Numbered from the stretch's first letter, positions 7,666 through 16,172 are shown. The stretch is DNA of 28,195 nucleotides from an uncultured Desulfobacterales bacterium (GCA_937915545.1 CALGIJ010000002.1:1-28195); one strand, 5' to 3'. Notes: a model not told the origin generated them from the sequence alone. Program-made: numbers and translations.

Positions 7666-8559
7666 TTATGCAACCCTTTTCAAAGACCCACGTTTTCCAA
7701 TTATACCCAGAAAGATGCTTTTAGATATGAGTAGGAACATTTCAAAATTCCCAATTTTTGATCTTATTTTCTGTAATATTTGCAAACAGTCAAACATTGA
7801 TAGTTCAAGCTTATTTCGTTTCAAAAATTTATTTCTGAATTTGAAAAAAGGACCTACTAATCCAAGATTCACCATCCACATCCACTGTTTCCCCTCTTTA
7901 GGTAAATAGCTTAGATATTCTATATAAGCTACCGAATTGCTAATGCTGCTGATTTCACGACAATTATCTACTATATCTCCACGAACATAGAAAGCATTTC
8001 CCGTATAGCACACCAAACGATAATCATTTTTAATTGCCCATTTGGAGAACACCCCAAAAGGCTGACCGACATTATTTTTTGCTATATCAATATTAATAGC
8101 ATCATCGCTTTCAGGATCGTGACCAGCGTTAACTTCCACACATACCACTCTCGGTCGCATATCCATATCTTCCAGTATTTGGTAATCTAGCCCATCAATG
8201 TCAATACTCAAAAAATCTATATGTTCAAATTTATATTCTATGCATATCGTTTGTAAACGATTAACGCCCACATCAACAAAGCGATTAACGCATACAACCT
8301 TTCTGTTTCCCTCATATGTCTTTTCTAAATCATTAAACCGCTCCCTATCGCCTTCTATCATTAGGGCTTTCCAACCATCAAGAATCAATCGGCGACAATT
8401 TGAGAGATGATTCCCATCCCAAGCTCCAAACTCACAACATGTTTGATTCTCAAATTTGATTCTTCTAAACAATTCTTCAATGATGCCATCTTCACCATTT
8501 TGACTAAAGATGTTTTTTTTAAATGCTAGCAATCCATCCACAAGTTTAATGTTTTTCAT
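7666..8559 (-). CDS. FkbM-like protein 1 (SAM-methyltransferase fold)
   Basis: A 297-residue protein with a Rossmann methyltransferase-type core: CEFGAWDGNHLSN (motif I, about 41-54), MIEGDRERF (acidic residue of motif II), and DFLSIDIDGLDY (about 115-126), a signature shared with FkbM-type methyltransferases. The N-terminal FSQNGEDGIIEELF is shared with the next gene, its paralogue. A C-terminal extension of about 70 residues rich in basic and aromatic residues is absent from the paralogue. FkbM-like proteins O-methylate sugars or polyketides, but this subgroup is usually annotated only as hypothetical, so methylation of the glycan is inferred. It lies 20 bases downstream of its paralogue and 2 bases upstream of the GT2. 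Confidence 0.75.
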   Translation of the reverse strand: MKNIKLVDGLLAFKKNIFSQNGEDGIIEELFRRIKFENQTCCEFGAWDGNHLSNCRRLILDGWKALMIEGDRERFNDLEKTYEGNRKVVCVNRFVDVGVNRLQTICIEYKFEHIDFLSIDIDGLDYQILEDMDMRPRVVCVEVNAGHDPESDDAINIDIAKNNVGQPFGVFSKWAIKNDYRLVCYTGNAFYVRGDIVDNCREISSISNSVAYIEYLSYLPKEGKQWMWMVNLGLVGPFFKFRNKFLKRNKLELSMFDCLQILQKIRSKIGNFEMFLLISKSIFLGIIGKRGSLKRVA

Positions 8560-8579
8560 AGTAGCTTGAAGATATCTCT

Positions 8580-9293
8580 CTAAAATAGTTTAGCCTTCAT
8601 AATACTTAGAAAATGCAGTGCTCGCTTTACCAATCCTGATACGGTTCGATTATCTATCCATCTTCTATCGAATAAATTTTTTAGTTGATTATCATATAGT
8701 CCAATCAGAGGATAGAGTTCGTCTTTAACGAATATACAATTTCCAGTATGCGCCACAAGCTGATAACCTTTTCTTCTAGCCAGCTCTACCAAAGCGGCTG
8801 CGCTCGCCCCTTGCCCACTATTCGGTTCTCCAACGAAGTTAACGTTTACATCAAAAGAAGAGTTCGCTTCAATAATGACGATCGCTGGAGAATAATTGGT
8901 TAATGCTTTCCATATAAAATAATCGTTGCCATCAACATCTATCGACAATAGTTCGAAGCGCTTCGGGATAGGAGTAGATTCTAACAATCTATCTAAAGTA
9001 TTGGGATCCTCTGCCGCATAACCAACAAATGCGCACACGACGTATACGTCCTTATCGCCATGATACTGATCCTTTAAAGATCGGAACCGAACTGGATCAC
9101 CCTCAACAAGAACCGCGGACCATTGCTTCTCAGTGATTAATGCTCTTGTGTTTGATAAATGCTTACCGTCCCAAGCTCCGAATTCAACACACCAACCTTT
9201 TTTTAAGTCCAGTGTTGAGCATAGATAGTCAACAATCCCATCTTCACCTTCTTGTGAATAAACATTATTTCGCAAATGATTTAGATTTTTCAA
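8580..9293 (-). CDS. FkbM-like protein 2 (SAM-methyltransferase fold)
   Basis: A 237-residue paralogue of the following gene. Matching blocks are YSQEGEDGIVDYL, VEFGAWDGKHLSNTRALI (about 36-53), VLVEGDPVRF, ELLSIDVDGNDYFIW and the later LVAHTGNCIFVKDEL. The core suggests a SAM-dependent methyltransferase fold. The start is a TTG at 9293, chosen because AGGGGA lies 7 bases upstream and the shared N-terminal region begins right after it. It lacks the basic C-terminal tail of its neighbour. Tandem copies point to duplication followed by specialisation, for example on two different hydroxyls or sugars, but the substrate is unknown. Confidence 0.75.
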   Translation of the reverse strand: MKNLNHLRNNVYSQEGEDGIVDYLCSTLDLKKGWCVEFGAWDGKHLSNTRALITEKQWSAVLVEGDPVRFRSLKDQYHGDKDVYVVCAFVGYAAEDPNTLDRLLESTPIPKRFELLSIDVDGNDYFIWKALTNYSPAIVIIEANSSFDVNVNFVGEPNSGQGASAAALVELARRKGYQLVAHTGNCIFVKDELYPLIGLYDNQLKNLFDRRWIDNRTVSGLVKRALHFLSIMKAKLF

Positions 9294-9375
9294 AGACAGT
9301 TCCCCTATTGGTAAATAAATTAAAATTTTCTACTTGAGTGGATTGTTATATGAAATGATATTTGCTTCTAGAATC

Positions 9376-10131
9376 TTATCGTCGTATAATTTTTTGCTTA
9401 AAAAGTCTTATTGCCTGTGAGAACAATGAGAGTTCCGCTCTCATATGTACATGTTTCTTTTTCAAACAAATAATTTTTTTCTCAAATGGCAGTGACATAT
9501 CTTCAGGATAGCAGTATGAAGGAGATAACTCAATAGAAGGGGGATTATCTGCATAATAACGATTAAGATGACTTTCATCATGCCATTTAGCTATCACCCC
9601 CCTTTCAAGATCGTCATCAATGCTATCTGCAATAACTGTCGCGAGAGACAAAAAATCTTTTGACACCCCACCCAAGAAGCCACCTGCATAGTAACGCTTA
9701 CCCTTTCCAATTGAAATATATGCCCTCGACTCAGGGCGTCCTTCATATCCCACCAACATTTCGCGTGGCTTATCGTAGAATAGCGGATGAATTGTTCCAA
9801 CAGTCGTTCCCAGGATCTCCTTTCCAACCTCACCAACGAGACGCATATCAGCATCGCAGTAGTAAAGGTAATCCATTTTTTCAAGATACTGACGGTGTTC
9901 AATAAAAATGCGATACCTTAACAAGGTCATCATCGGCCAAGGAAGATGCTTAATAGAAAATTGAATAGCGCCTTGGGTAGCTGAACTAGATTGGTTCGTA
10001 AAGACAAACGGTTGAATATTATATCCAGGAACAACAAGAAAGTATTTTTTTACGGATTGCAATAAGGGATCAACATAATCATAGTATCTATTAGTCGCGA
10101 TAATCAATATGCCAACGTTTATCATTTTCAT
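9376..10131 (-). CDS. Family 6 glycosyltransferase (ABO/alpha-1,3-Gal-type)
   Basis: A 251-residue protein that aligns well by eye with family GT6, which contains the human ABO transferases and alpha-1,3-galactosyltransferase. Visible marks are VGILIIATNRY at the N-terminus, WPMMTLLRYRIF (about 65-76), YYCDADMRLVG with Asp93-Ala-Asp95 at the DxD position, RYYAGGFLGGVS (about 146-157), WHDESHLNRYY (about 183-193) with the catalytic-site Glu, and a PSYCYPEDM substrate region. GT6 enzymes are retaining enzymes that add Gal or GalNAc in alpha-1,3 linkage. Many bacterial members carry NxN instead of DxD, so the acidic pair here is notable. There is no transmembrane anchor, so it acts in the cytoplasm. 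The start is the ATG at 10131 (a second ATG lies 2 codons later), and no strong ribosome-binding site is visible. Confidence 0.9.
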   Translation of the reverse strand: MKMINVGILIIATNRYYDYVDPLLQSVKKYFLVVPGYNIQPFVFTNQSSSATQGAIQFSIKHLPWPMMTLLRYRIFIEHRQYLEKMDYLYYCDADMRLVGEVGKEILGTTVGTIHPLFYDKPREMLVGYEGRPESRAYISIGKGKRYYAGGFLGGVSKDFLSLATVIADSIDDDLERGVIAKWHDESHLNRYYADNPPSIELSPSYCYPEDMSLPFEKKIICLKKKHVHMRAELSLFSQAIRLFKQKIIRR

Positions 10132-10304
10132 TACTAATAATCTAAAATTGAATCTTGAGGGAAGAAGCTTTCATTGGGCCAATACTGAAACATACGTAAA
10201 TATTACAATATTGCAGGCAATATTCTTTCCTCGCCTGTCTTACCGCAATAACATATATTATTCACTCAATCAAATAAGATTATATTTGTTCGATGAATTG
10301 TACA

Positions 10305-11057
10305 CTAAATCTTTTCTGCAATCATTGTACAATAAGGTGCTAATTCAGCAGTTCCCTCAGGAACTATGTTAACCATCCAACTTTTTTGCAAGCGTGCTAT
10401 AAAATTTAATGCAGTATTTTGTCGATGAGTTCTCTCCTGGTTTCCTGCCCAGAACAGGAACCGGCCCGTGTAACCAGCATGTTTAATACGAAATCCTCGT
10501 TTCTCAATCAGCATTGCCCATCGTTTTGGTTTCATTGAATCGAGGTTATGGCCAGCAAGGTTTTTATCGTCAAGCCAATTATGAAGCCTCCTTTGGATTG
10601 ACCCTCGAAAATTCGGTACAGTAACTACAAGAATTCCTCTAGAACAGACAAGATCAGCATGCTTTTCAAGCACAACTTCCCAATCAACGAAATGCTCAAT
10701 AAATCCTATCGAAAAAACCAAATCAAACAATTCCTTCGTTTTATAAGACTGAAAATCTTCCCTCAAAAAACTCCCTGTAATGCACCCCTGTTCACGCAGC
10801 CACAAAGGAAGCTTATCATTCACACCTGGTGTGAGATCTATACCGTTCACTTCGTAACCCAAATGCCCCATAACCGCAGAATACCTGCCTGGATAGCACC
10901 CAACTTCAAGGCATCGCTTGGAACCCTTCGGCGATACAGGAGGTACCACACTTTCGAGCCATTGTCTTAAAAGATCGTCCTTTTTAACTACTTGGAGAGG
11001 ATATGCAAGATTTTGTTCATCCCAACTGGATTGACGGATTAAGGCATTTGTCATCAT
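10305..11057 (-). CDS. Class I SAM-dependent methyltransferase
   Basis: A 250-residue cytoplasmic methyltransferase. Motif I is CLEVGCYPGRYS (about 49-60), the ribose-binding acidic residue is in VNGIDLTPG (Asp74), and FDLVFSIGFIEHF (about 110-122) and GILVVTVPN give the later motifs of the Methyltransf_11/23-like fold. No transmembrane segment is present. The first ATG at 11057 is supported by AAGGA 8 bases upstream; a second ATG follows directly. It lies between the ABC-transporter pair and the GT6 gene, so a sugar or the chain terminus of the glycan is a reasonable target. Terminal methylation is a known signal for Wzt-dependent export in some O-antigens, which makes the nearby Wzt interesting, but that link is only inferred. 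Confidence 0.85.
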   Translation of the reverse strand: MMTNALIRQSSWDEQNLAYPLQVVKKDDLLRQWLESVVPPVSPKGSKRCLEVGCYPGRYSAVMGHLGYEVNGIDLTPGVNDKLPLWLREQGCITGSFLREDFQSYKTKELFDLVFSIGFIEHFVDWEVVLEKHADLVCSRGILVVTVPNFRGSIQRRLHNWLDDKNLAGHNLDSMKPKRWAMLIEKRGFRIKHAGYTGRFLFWAGNQERTHRQNTALNFIARLQKSWMVNIVPEGTAELAPYCTMIAEKI

Positions 11058-11564
11058 TTAGTATATCCTTGCAATGATACGTAAAAACAATTATTTTTCG
11101 AAAACAAAAGTTAGTTTCCACAATTCGATTCTTGATAAAGCGTCGATCATAGCCACCTTTTAGCCTATCAACGATAATAAAAAGTTTATATAACAGAGGC
11201 GAAATTTTATTTTTTAGGGGTAAGTTGATCGCCGGACACAAATCCAGCAGGCAAGCCTGATACAGCAGTCATTTTGGTTCAAGACCAGCGGAAATATGTT
11301 CGGCATCCAACGACCTTCTTAATTAATAAATTGAAGAGGTGAATCGAGATGGTCTCGAATATATTCCATCATTTTAATGCAACATAGAGGTTACAAAAAT
11401 AATCCTGAAAAAGACTGTAAGATGAGTCTTAATTTGCTGACAAATAATTCTGCCTAAGCAATTGTTACGAATAATTGAAAACCTTCAGTCTTTATAACGC
11501 TGGCACAATGCCCACTCGTCGAGTCAGAGTCGAACCTCTTTTACCTTCCTCATGTGAGATTTAT
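11058..11564. other. 507-base stretch without a convincing gene
   Basis: This is AT-rich sequence between the methyltransferase and Wzt genes. A minus-strand frame of 74 codons from a TTG at 11241 runs to 11017 and overlaps the methyltransferase start by 41 bases. An overlapping frame just upstream carries an ATG at about 11270. Neither matches a family I know; together they could be a decayed gene. A weak terminator lies at 11408-11430 and a small palindrome (CGAGA, 3-base loop, TCTCG) at 11345-11357. A promoter for the methyltransferase-to-GT2 genes is expected here but not identified. Confidence 0.4.
11408..11430 (-). terminator. Possible Rho-independent terminator after wzt
   Basis: On the minus strand the sequence reads AAGACT, 8-base loop, AGTCTT, then TTTC. 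The 6-base stem is perfect but AT-rich and the T-run is short, so it is a weak terminator at best. It lies about 135 bases after the Wzt stop and would separate the ABC-transporter genes from the methyltransferase/GT6 group. Confidence 0.4.
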
Positions 11565-12845
11565 TCATCGATCAATTGAAGTATGGATGATCCAAGGTAA
11601 ATCTACAAGTACCGACCCTAGTTGAGTTGCATGAGCCATACGGTAACTTGGCAATCCTGTAGAGTTAACTACGAAAAAAATGACTTCTTTTTGATATTGA
11701 AGGCAAACTAAATTCTGTTGTTGAATGCCTACAGCAACAGAGTAGTTTCCCGGCGCCAAAAAAAGCTTTGGCAGTTTAACTTTAGCCGTATAATTTCCGA
11801 TATCAAAAGTCTGAAGACCTTTTTCGACACTCGCCGAAGTGCTTTGAAAAAGCATATGCCCATGCCTATCATAGACATAGAAATAGATCTCAATTCGTTC
11901 TAGTTTTTGAGCGACAGTGAAGCAAAGCTTTACAATAATTTCTTCATCACAGTCAAAGGTTTCTTTTGGTTTTCCGTTGGAATCCAGCAGGGCTACTTCG
12001 GTGTGTTTAGCAGGGGCATTCGACTCTGGTACTAAGGCAAATCCTTGTTGTGATTTTCTCTCACCAAGACGATAGTGCTCAATTACCTCCTCTGTTGCCC
12101 CCATTACCTCAACTTTTCCCTTATCCAACAGAATAGATTTGCTGCACAATGTATCAATAGCTGCCATATTGTGGCTAACGAACAACACCGTTCGACCGGC
12201 TTTGGCAACTTTTTCCATCTTGCCTAGACATTTTTCCTGAAACTCCATATCACCAACGGCCAAAACTTCATCAATAACAAGAATCTCCGGTTCCAGATGT
12301 GCGGCAACTGCAAACGCCAGACGTACATACATGCCACTCGAATATCTCTTAACTGGGGTATCTATATGATTTTCAACACCAGAAAAATCTATTATTTCCT
12401 CCAGTTTTGAACTTATCTCCCTCTTGGACATGCCCAGAATGGCACCATTCATAAAAATATTTTCTCTCCCGGTCAACTCAGCGTGAAATCCAGTTCCAAC
12501 CTCGAGTAGACTCGCAATACGTCCTTTAATCTTAATTGACCCTTTTGAGGGAGCAGTAACTCGGGAAAGAATTTTCAGAAGCGTTGATTTCCCTGCCCCA
12601 TTACGACCAATAATTCCTAGGATCTCCCCCCGTTCAACCTGAAGATTAATGTCACGAAGAGCCCAGAAATGATCGCCCTCTGTCTGTTTCTCCTGACTCT
12701 GTTGCATTGAGGAAATTCTTCTGTTGGGATCATCTTTTCCTCGTAATTTTGCCCACCAAGACTGCAGATCATGAGTCAAGGTCCCATGCCCGATAACACC
12801 AAGGCGATACTCTTTCCAGAGGTTTTCTATTTTAATGACGTCCAT
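11565..12845 (-). CDS. wzt: Polysaccharide ABC exporter ATPase with Wzt C-terminal domain (copy 1)
   Basis: A 426-residue Wzt-type protein. The nucleotide-binding domain shows Walker A GRNGAGKST (about 80-88), the signature YSSGMYVRLA (about 168-177) in the form typical of polysaccharide exporters, Walker B ILVIDE (about 188-193) and the H-loop FVSHN. After about residue 260 comes a beta-rich C-terminal domain of the Wzt_C type, which in known O-antigen systems binds the modified end of the glycan before export. An insert at about 35-60 precedes the Walker region. It is 80 bases downstream of its permease; the ribosome-binding site before the ATG is weak. The C-terminal domain differs clearly from that of the second Wzt in this window, suggesting a different ligand. 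Confidence 0.93.
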   Translation of the reverse strand: MDVIKIENLWKEYRLGVIGHGTLTHDLQSWWAKLRGKDDPNRRISSMQQSQEKQTEGDHFWALRDINLQVERGEILGIIGRNGAGKSTLLKILSRVTAPSKGSIKIKGRIASLLEVGTGFHAELTGRENIFMNGAILGMSKREISSKLEEIIDFSGVENHIDTPVKRYSSGMYVRLAFAVAAHLEPEILVIDEVLAVGDMEFQEKCLGKMEKVAKAGRTVLFVSHNMAAIDTLCSKSILLDKGKVEVMGATEEVIEHYRLGERKSQQGFALVPESNAPAKHTEVALLDSNGKPKETFDCDEEIIVKLCFTVAQKLERIEIYFYVYDRHGHMLFQSTSASVEKGLQTFDIGNYTAKVKLPKLFLAPGNYSVAVGIQQQNLVCLQYQKEVIFFVVNSTGLPSYRMAHATQLGSVLVDLPWIIHTSIDR

Positions 12846-12925
12846 TGATACTCAAAGTGAGATCTAAAAAAAGCGGGTAAATATACGACTTCCAAGAGCA
12901 ATGGTAGGGCAGTAGCTCTTACGAC

Positions 12926-13795
12926 TTAGACCGTATCCATAAAAGTTTTTTCTATACGGCTAAATAGAACTACTCCAATGAACAACAAAACCAACGTAAC
13001 ACCCCAGCTAATGCCAACGTGGCTTAGTCTCAGTGCACTGGCGCCAAAGAATGCGTATCGAAAACTTTCAACAATTGCGACCATCGGATTAAGTACATAA
13101 TATGGCATCAACCAATCAGGGATTTGGCTCAGTGGATACACAATAGGAGTTCCATACATCCAGAGCTGGATGAGAAACCCTAGTGCAAACTTCAAATCTT
13201 TGTATTTAGTCGTCAAAGAAGACAAGAGGATGCCGAGTCCAAAGCTGAGCAGTGCCATTTGCAACAACATTATTGGTAGCCCAAATATCCAATAATTAGG
13301 CGTTACCGAGGAACCTTTCCATATAAAATATACATAAAAGCCTACAAAAAGAGTGAATTGGATAAAAAACTGGAGAAAATTCACGATCACTGTTGCAATT
13401 GGTACCGTCAAGCGCGGAAAATACACTTTGCCGAATATAGACGCATTTGTATTAAATGTTCCCGCAGTGGTGTTCAAACTTGCTGAAAAGTAGCCCCACA
13501 AAACGTTTCCAGCCATGTAGAAAAGAAAAGGAGGTAAACCATCAGTTGAAATCTTTGCAACTCTACCGAAAATTATCGTGAAAACGATTGTCGCGAATAA
13601 CGGTTGAATAATAAACCACAGTGGACCTAAAATAGTTTGCTTGTAGTAGGTCACAAAATCTCTTTTCACAAACATTCCGATGAGATCGCGATAATGCCAC
13701 AGTTCTTTTAGATTGATTTCAAACCAACCTGTTTTCGGCTTGATCACCATGTCCCACTGCTGATTGGTGTCCGCCACCTGATTGATACCCATCAT
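12926..13795 (-). CDS. wzm: Polysaccharide ABC exporter permease Wzm (copy 1)
   Basis: A 289-residue ABC-2 type permease with about six transmembrane helices. Recognisable blocks are LIGMFVKRDFVTYYKQTILGP before the first helices, FYMAGNVLWGYFSASL, SLTTKYKDLKFALGF and MYGTPIVYPLSQIP, all typical of Wzm/TagG proteins. With the next gene's ATPase it should export a lipid-linked glycan across the inner membrane. The ATG at 13795 overlaps the regulator's stop as ATGA and has a strong GAGGGGGAA ribosome-binding site in front, so the regulator and permease are co-transcribed and translationally coupled. Confidence 0.93.
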   Translation of the reverse strand: MMGINQVADTNQQWDMVIKPKTGWFEINLKELWHYRDLIGMFVKRDFVTYYKQTILGPLWFIIQPLFATIVFTIIFGRVAKISTDGLPPFLFYMAGNVLWGYFSASLNTTAGTFNTNASIFGKVYFPRLTVPIATVIVNFLQFFIQFTLFVGFYVYFIWKGSSVTPNYWIFGLPIMLLQMALLSFGLGILLSSLTTKYKDLKFALGFLIQLWMYGTPIVYPLSQIPDWLMPYYVLNPMVAIVESFRYAFFGASALRLSHVGISWGVTLVLLFIGVVLFSRIEKTFMDTV

Positions 13796-14307
13796 TTCCC
13801 CCTCAACCCAGCGAGCAAACTTACCAGAGGATTCCCTAAAATACGCTCAAGCCCATTTTGAAGCTTTTTGGCTCTGACGATTCTTTGCTTTAAAAACACC
13901 ATGTCATCTTTTGCTTGAGAGTTTTCTGAAATCTCACCTATAAGCTCAAGGCTATCGTCGAGTTCATCGCCGAAAAGCTGAATTTTTTGGCGGACGAGTG
14001 ATAGCAGACCTTGCTGAAGAGCTTTACCTATATTTTCCGCACTCTTATAATAGTTTCGCTTATCGCCACTTTTCCACACTTTCCTTGCCAATCCAAGTTG
14101 CTCAAGCTGGCGAACCGCAATGCTCACCGAGGCCTTGCTCAAGCCGAGATCAACGGCAATACCATCAAGCGACGACTCATCTGCTCTGAGATAGAGGTAG
14201 ATGAGGATCTGCCCGACAATCCTTCCCGTTCCTAAATCTTGGGAGGTTCTACCACCGATCTCAATAAGACGCATTGTGGCTTCTTGGAGCTTTCTTCGGT
14301 CTTCCAT
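13792..14307 (-). CDS. GbsR/MarR-type winged-helix transcriptional regulator
   Basis: A 171-residue protein with the GbsR-like pattern: GTGRIVGQILIYLYL in the first helices, then SLDGIAVDLGLSKASVSIAV (helix-turn-helix) and VWKSGDKRNYYKS (wing), followed by a helical C-terminal part likely used for dimerisation. An upstream GTG at 14361 would add 18 residues, but it lies inside a possible promoter (-35 at 14358-14363, -10 at 14335-14340), so the ATG at 14307 is preferred although its ribosome-binding site is weak. Overlap of its stop with the Wzm start suggests that it controls this transporter unit and probably itself. The ligand and operator are unknown. A regulator of this class inside an O-antigen export operon is uncommon in my knowledge. 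Confidence 0.85.
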   Translation of the reverse strand: MEDRRKLQEATMRLIEIGGRTSQDLGTGRIVGQILIYLYLRADESSLDGIAVDLGLSKASVSIAVRQLEQLGLARKVWKSGDKRNYYKSAENIGKALQQGLLSLVRQKIQLFGDELDDSLELIGEISENSQAKDDMVFLKQRIVRAKKLQNGLERILGNPLVSLLAGLRGK

Positions 14308-14334
14308 GATTTTTGATCTTTTACAATTTTCTAA

Positions 14335-14363
14335 AAAATACAAATTTTTTTTACCTGGCACAA
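14335..14363 (-). promoter_or_regulatory. Possible sigma-70 promoter for regulator-wzm-wzt
   Basis: On the minus strand TTGTGC (14358-14363) is followed after exactly 17 bases by TATTTT (14335-14340), then an AT-rich leader up to the ATG at 14307. The -35 box matches the consensus at 3 of 6 and the -10 box at 4 of 6, so this is a moderate prediction. The sequence upstream, with repeated TTAAT motifs near 14366-14392, might hold an operator. Confidence 0.35.
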
Positions 14364-14384
14364 CACATTAATTAAGACTGCTCG

Positions 14385-16172
14385 TTAATTTAGTTCTCGG
14401 TCAGAAATTGACACAGATGGGAGAAGGAAAATCAACAGATCATCATTTTCAAATCCTACAGTAAGTCGTTTATCAGCTCGTAAATCGATGACAAACTGAG
14501 GCGGATAGACACCCAAATTGGTGATTAGTTCATCAACTTGGGCTATCAGATGCTTTTTTATAACTATAGCACCGACGTTATACTGGCGGAGCAGCTCCAG
14601 TCGCTTTTCATTATCTCCTCGCCAGAATTCTCGTAGTTTAAAGCCTAAATACCATTCATGCGGAACCGGGAACAAACGATAGTTCCCTTCAGGATACATA
14701 AACACGGTTCGGGGATTGGGTGGGTTAAGCCGCAAATATTCAATTCCCCCCATAAGACCAGAGGACACAGCTCGTAAATTGTAGGTTTTGTTAAGGACAT
14801 ACCCCCCCTGCAATATTGCAAGAACCGATGCTATTGTAATCAAGATCTTCGGATGGGGCAAACGAACGACTCGCTCGACTAAGGGGAGGATAATAAATGG
14901 AAGACTAGGAAGGAAAAAACGCGCATCAGGCGCCGTTCTTGTCAAATACCCAGTAAGCAAAAGGAAAGATAATCCCATTGATAGCAAACATAGATCGTCG
15001 TCATCACTGCTGCGTGCTCTGCAACGCTTCCTTCCTACCAAAACACCAACCATCCCGGCTATTAGCAACAGCCAAAGCAAAAGCCCACCGTAGATAAGAT
15101 AGTTTTCTTTCAAGCGGAGATCACCGGGATGATTGGCGATGATGGTAGGAGCGGTTTCAGGCGATGGTGTAATCGTGTATTGAGTGGCTGCAGCGGTGCT
15201 TCTCTCGATAATCCTTGGCACCGGTTCAATATCCACCTTGGGGGACAAGGCTAGAACACGGTTTTTGATTATCGTAAGCGCTATCTCCAATTTCTCCTGG
15301 GGATAGAAGGCGGCCTGAGCATAAACGTTTATCGCCTTTCCCAAAACCCAAGTACTGCCCAGTACCACCATCGCGGAAAACGACAGAGCCAAAAAACCGT
15401 TTTTCCACGACCCTCTCTTTATCGTCCAACAAAAGAGCAGGAGGAAAAACGCAGGGAAAAAGAGCACCGCAGTAACCTTAAAACCTACCGCCAGGGCCAT
15501 GAAGCAAGAAGCCCACAGCCAGCGCCGCTTGTTGAGTAGCAGGAAGGCCGTGAGCACCTGGGCAGTCATCGGCACATCCTGGTAAAAGGCCACCGAGAAA
15601 AGCAGGCAGAGGGGCAAGGAGGCCAGGGTAAGCACATAGAGCAGAGCAGCCCGAGACTCCACTCCGCCCCGGCTTCGCGCAAGAATGTAGGCGACGGTCA
15701 GCAGCTGCAGAAGGAAAAAGGCCTGATAGAGTTGTACTCCGTAAAAAGATCCACCGGTGATCAAATACGCCAAAGCGCCGAGATAATGCCAGCCAAAGGA
15801 GTGAGGGTAGCGTCTGGTTTCAACACCCCCATAGGCCATGGGAATATCGGCATAAAAATTTGGTTGCGAGATATCCTGCGCCTGCTTGACCAACATATAA
15901 TAGTGGGTGACCTCATCGCCGATCATCGCCTGGGGTGTGGAAAACCCGACGGCTACTACAGCAATGAAGGCGGCGATGATCACCAAGGGCGCGCCCACCC
16001 TGGTACCTCGCAACTGGTGCAACACTTCCCTCTTGCTCAACCGAGTGCGAAATTCCCAGAGGGTGGCAAGAATGAGGACGCAGAGCAAGGCCGCAAGAAA
16101 GGTGAGTATCAACTTGGGCAAAGAGCCCAGCCAGCGATGGGCAAAATCAACGAGGAAGTTTATGAAGCTCAT
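14385..16172 (-). CDS. GT-C membrane glycosyltransferase (GT39/ArnT-like)
   Basis: A 595-residue integral membrane protein with about ten to twelve hydrophobic helices and a soluble C-terminal part (about 470-595). The first large loop after helix 2 carries IGDEVTHYYMLVKQAQD with Asp86-Glu87, at the place where ArnT/PMT-like GT-C enzymes keep their catalytic acidic residues; RRYPHSFGWHYLGAL further along fits the same fold. Such enzymes use polyprenyl-phosphate-linked sugars and act on the periplasmic face. Here it might decorate the exported glycan or its lipid anchor. It overlaps the upstream GT4 gene by 4 bases (ATGA) and is the last gene of the right-hand operon before the drop in GC content. 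Confidence 0.8.
   Translation of the reverse strand: MSFINFLVDFAHRWLGSLPKLILTFLAALLCVLILATLWEFRTRLSKREVLHQLRGTRVGAPLVIIAAFIAVVAVGFSTPQAMIGDEVTHYYMLVKQAQDISQPNFYADIPMAYGGVETRRYPHSFGWHYLGALAYLITGGSFYGVQLYQAFFLLQLLTVAYILARSRGGVESRAALLYVLTLASLPLCLLFSVAFYQDVPMTAQVLTAFLLLNKRRWLWASCFMALAVGFKVTAVLFFPAFFLLLFCWTIKRGSWKNGFLALSFSAMVVLGSTWVLGKAINVYAQAAFYPQEKLEIALTIIKNRVLALSPKVDIEPVPRIIERSTAAATQYTITPSPETAPTIIANHPGDLRLKENYLIYGGLLLWLLLIAGMVGVLVGRKRCRARSSDDDDLCLLSMGLSFLLLTGYLTRTAPDARFFLPSLPFIILPLVERVVRLPHPKILITIASVLAILQGGYVLNKTYNLRAVSSGLMGGIEYLRLNPPNPRTVFMYPEGNYRLFPVPHEWYLGFKLREFWRGDNEKRLELLRQYNVGAIVIKKHLIAQVDELITNLGVYPPQFVIDLRADKRLTVGFENDDLLIFLLPSVSISDRELN

Noticed and set aside
11515..11540. tRNA T-loop-like sequence (GGTTCGACTC on the minus strand)
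   Set aside because: The flanks do not pair as a T arm, and no acceptor, anticodon or D arm can be built, so it is a chance match or at most a tiny fragment.
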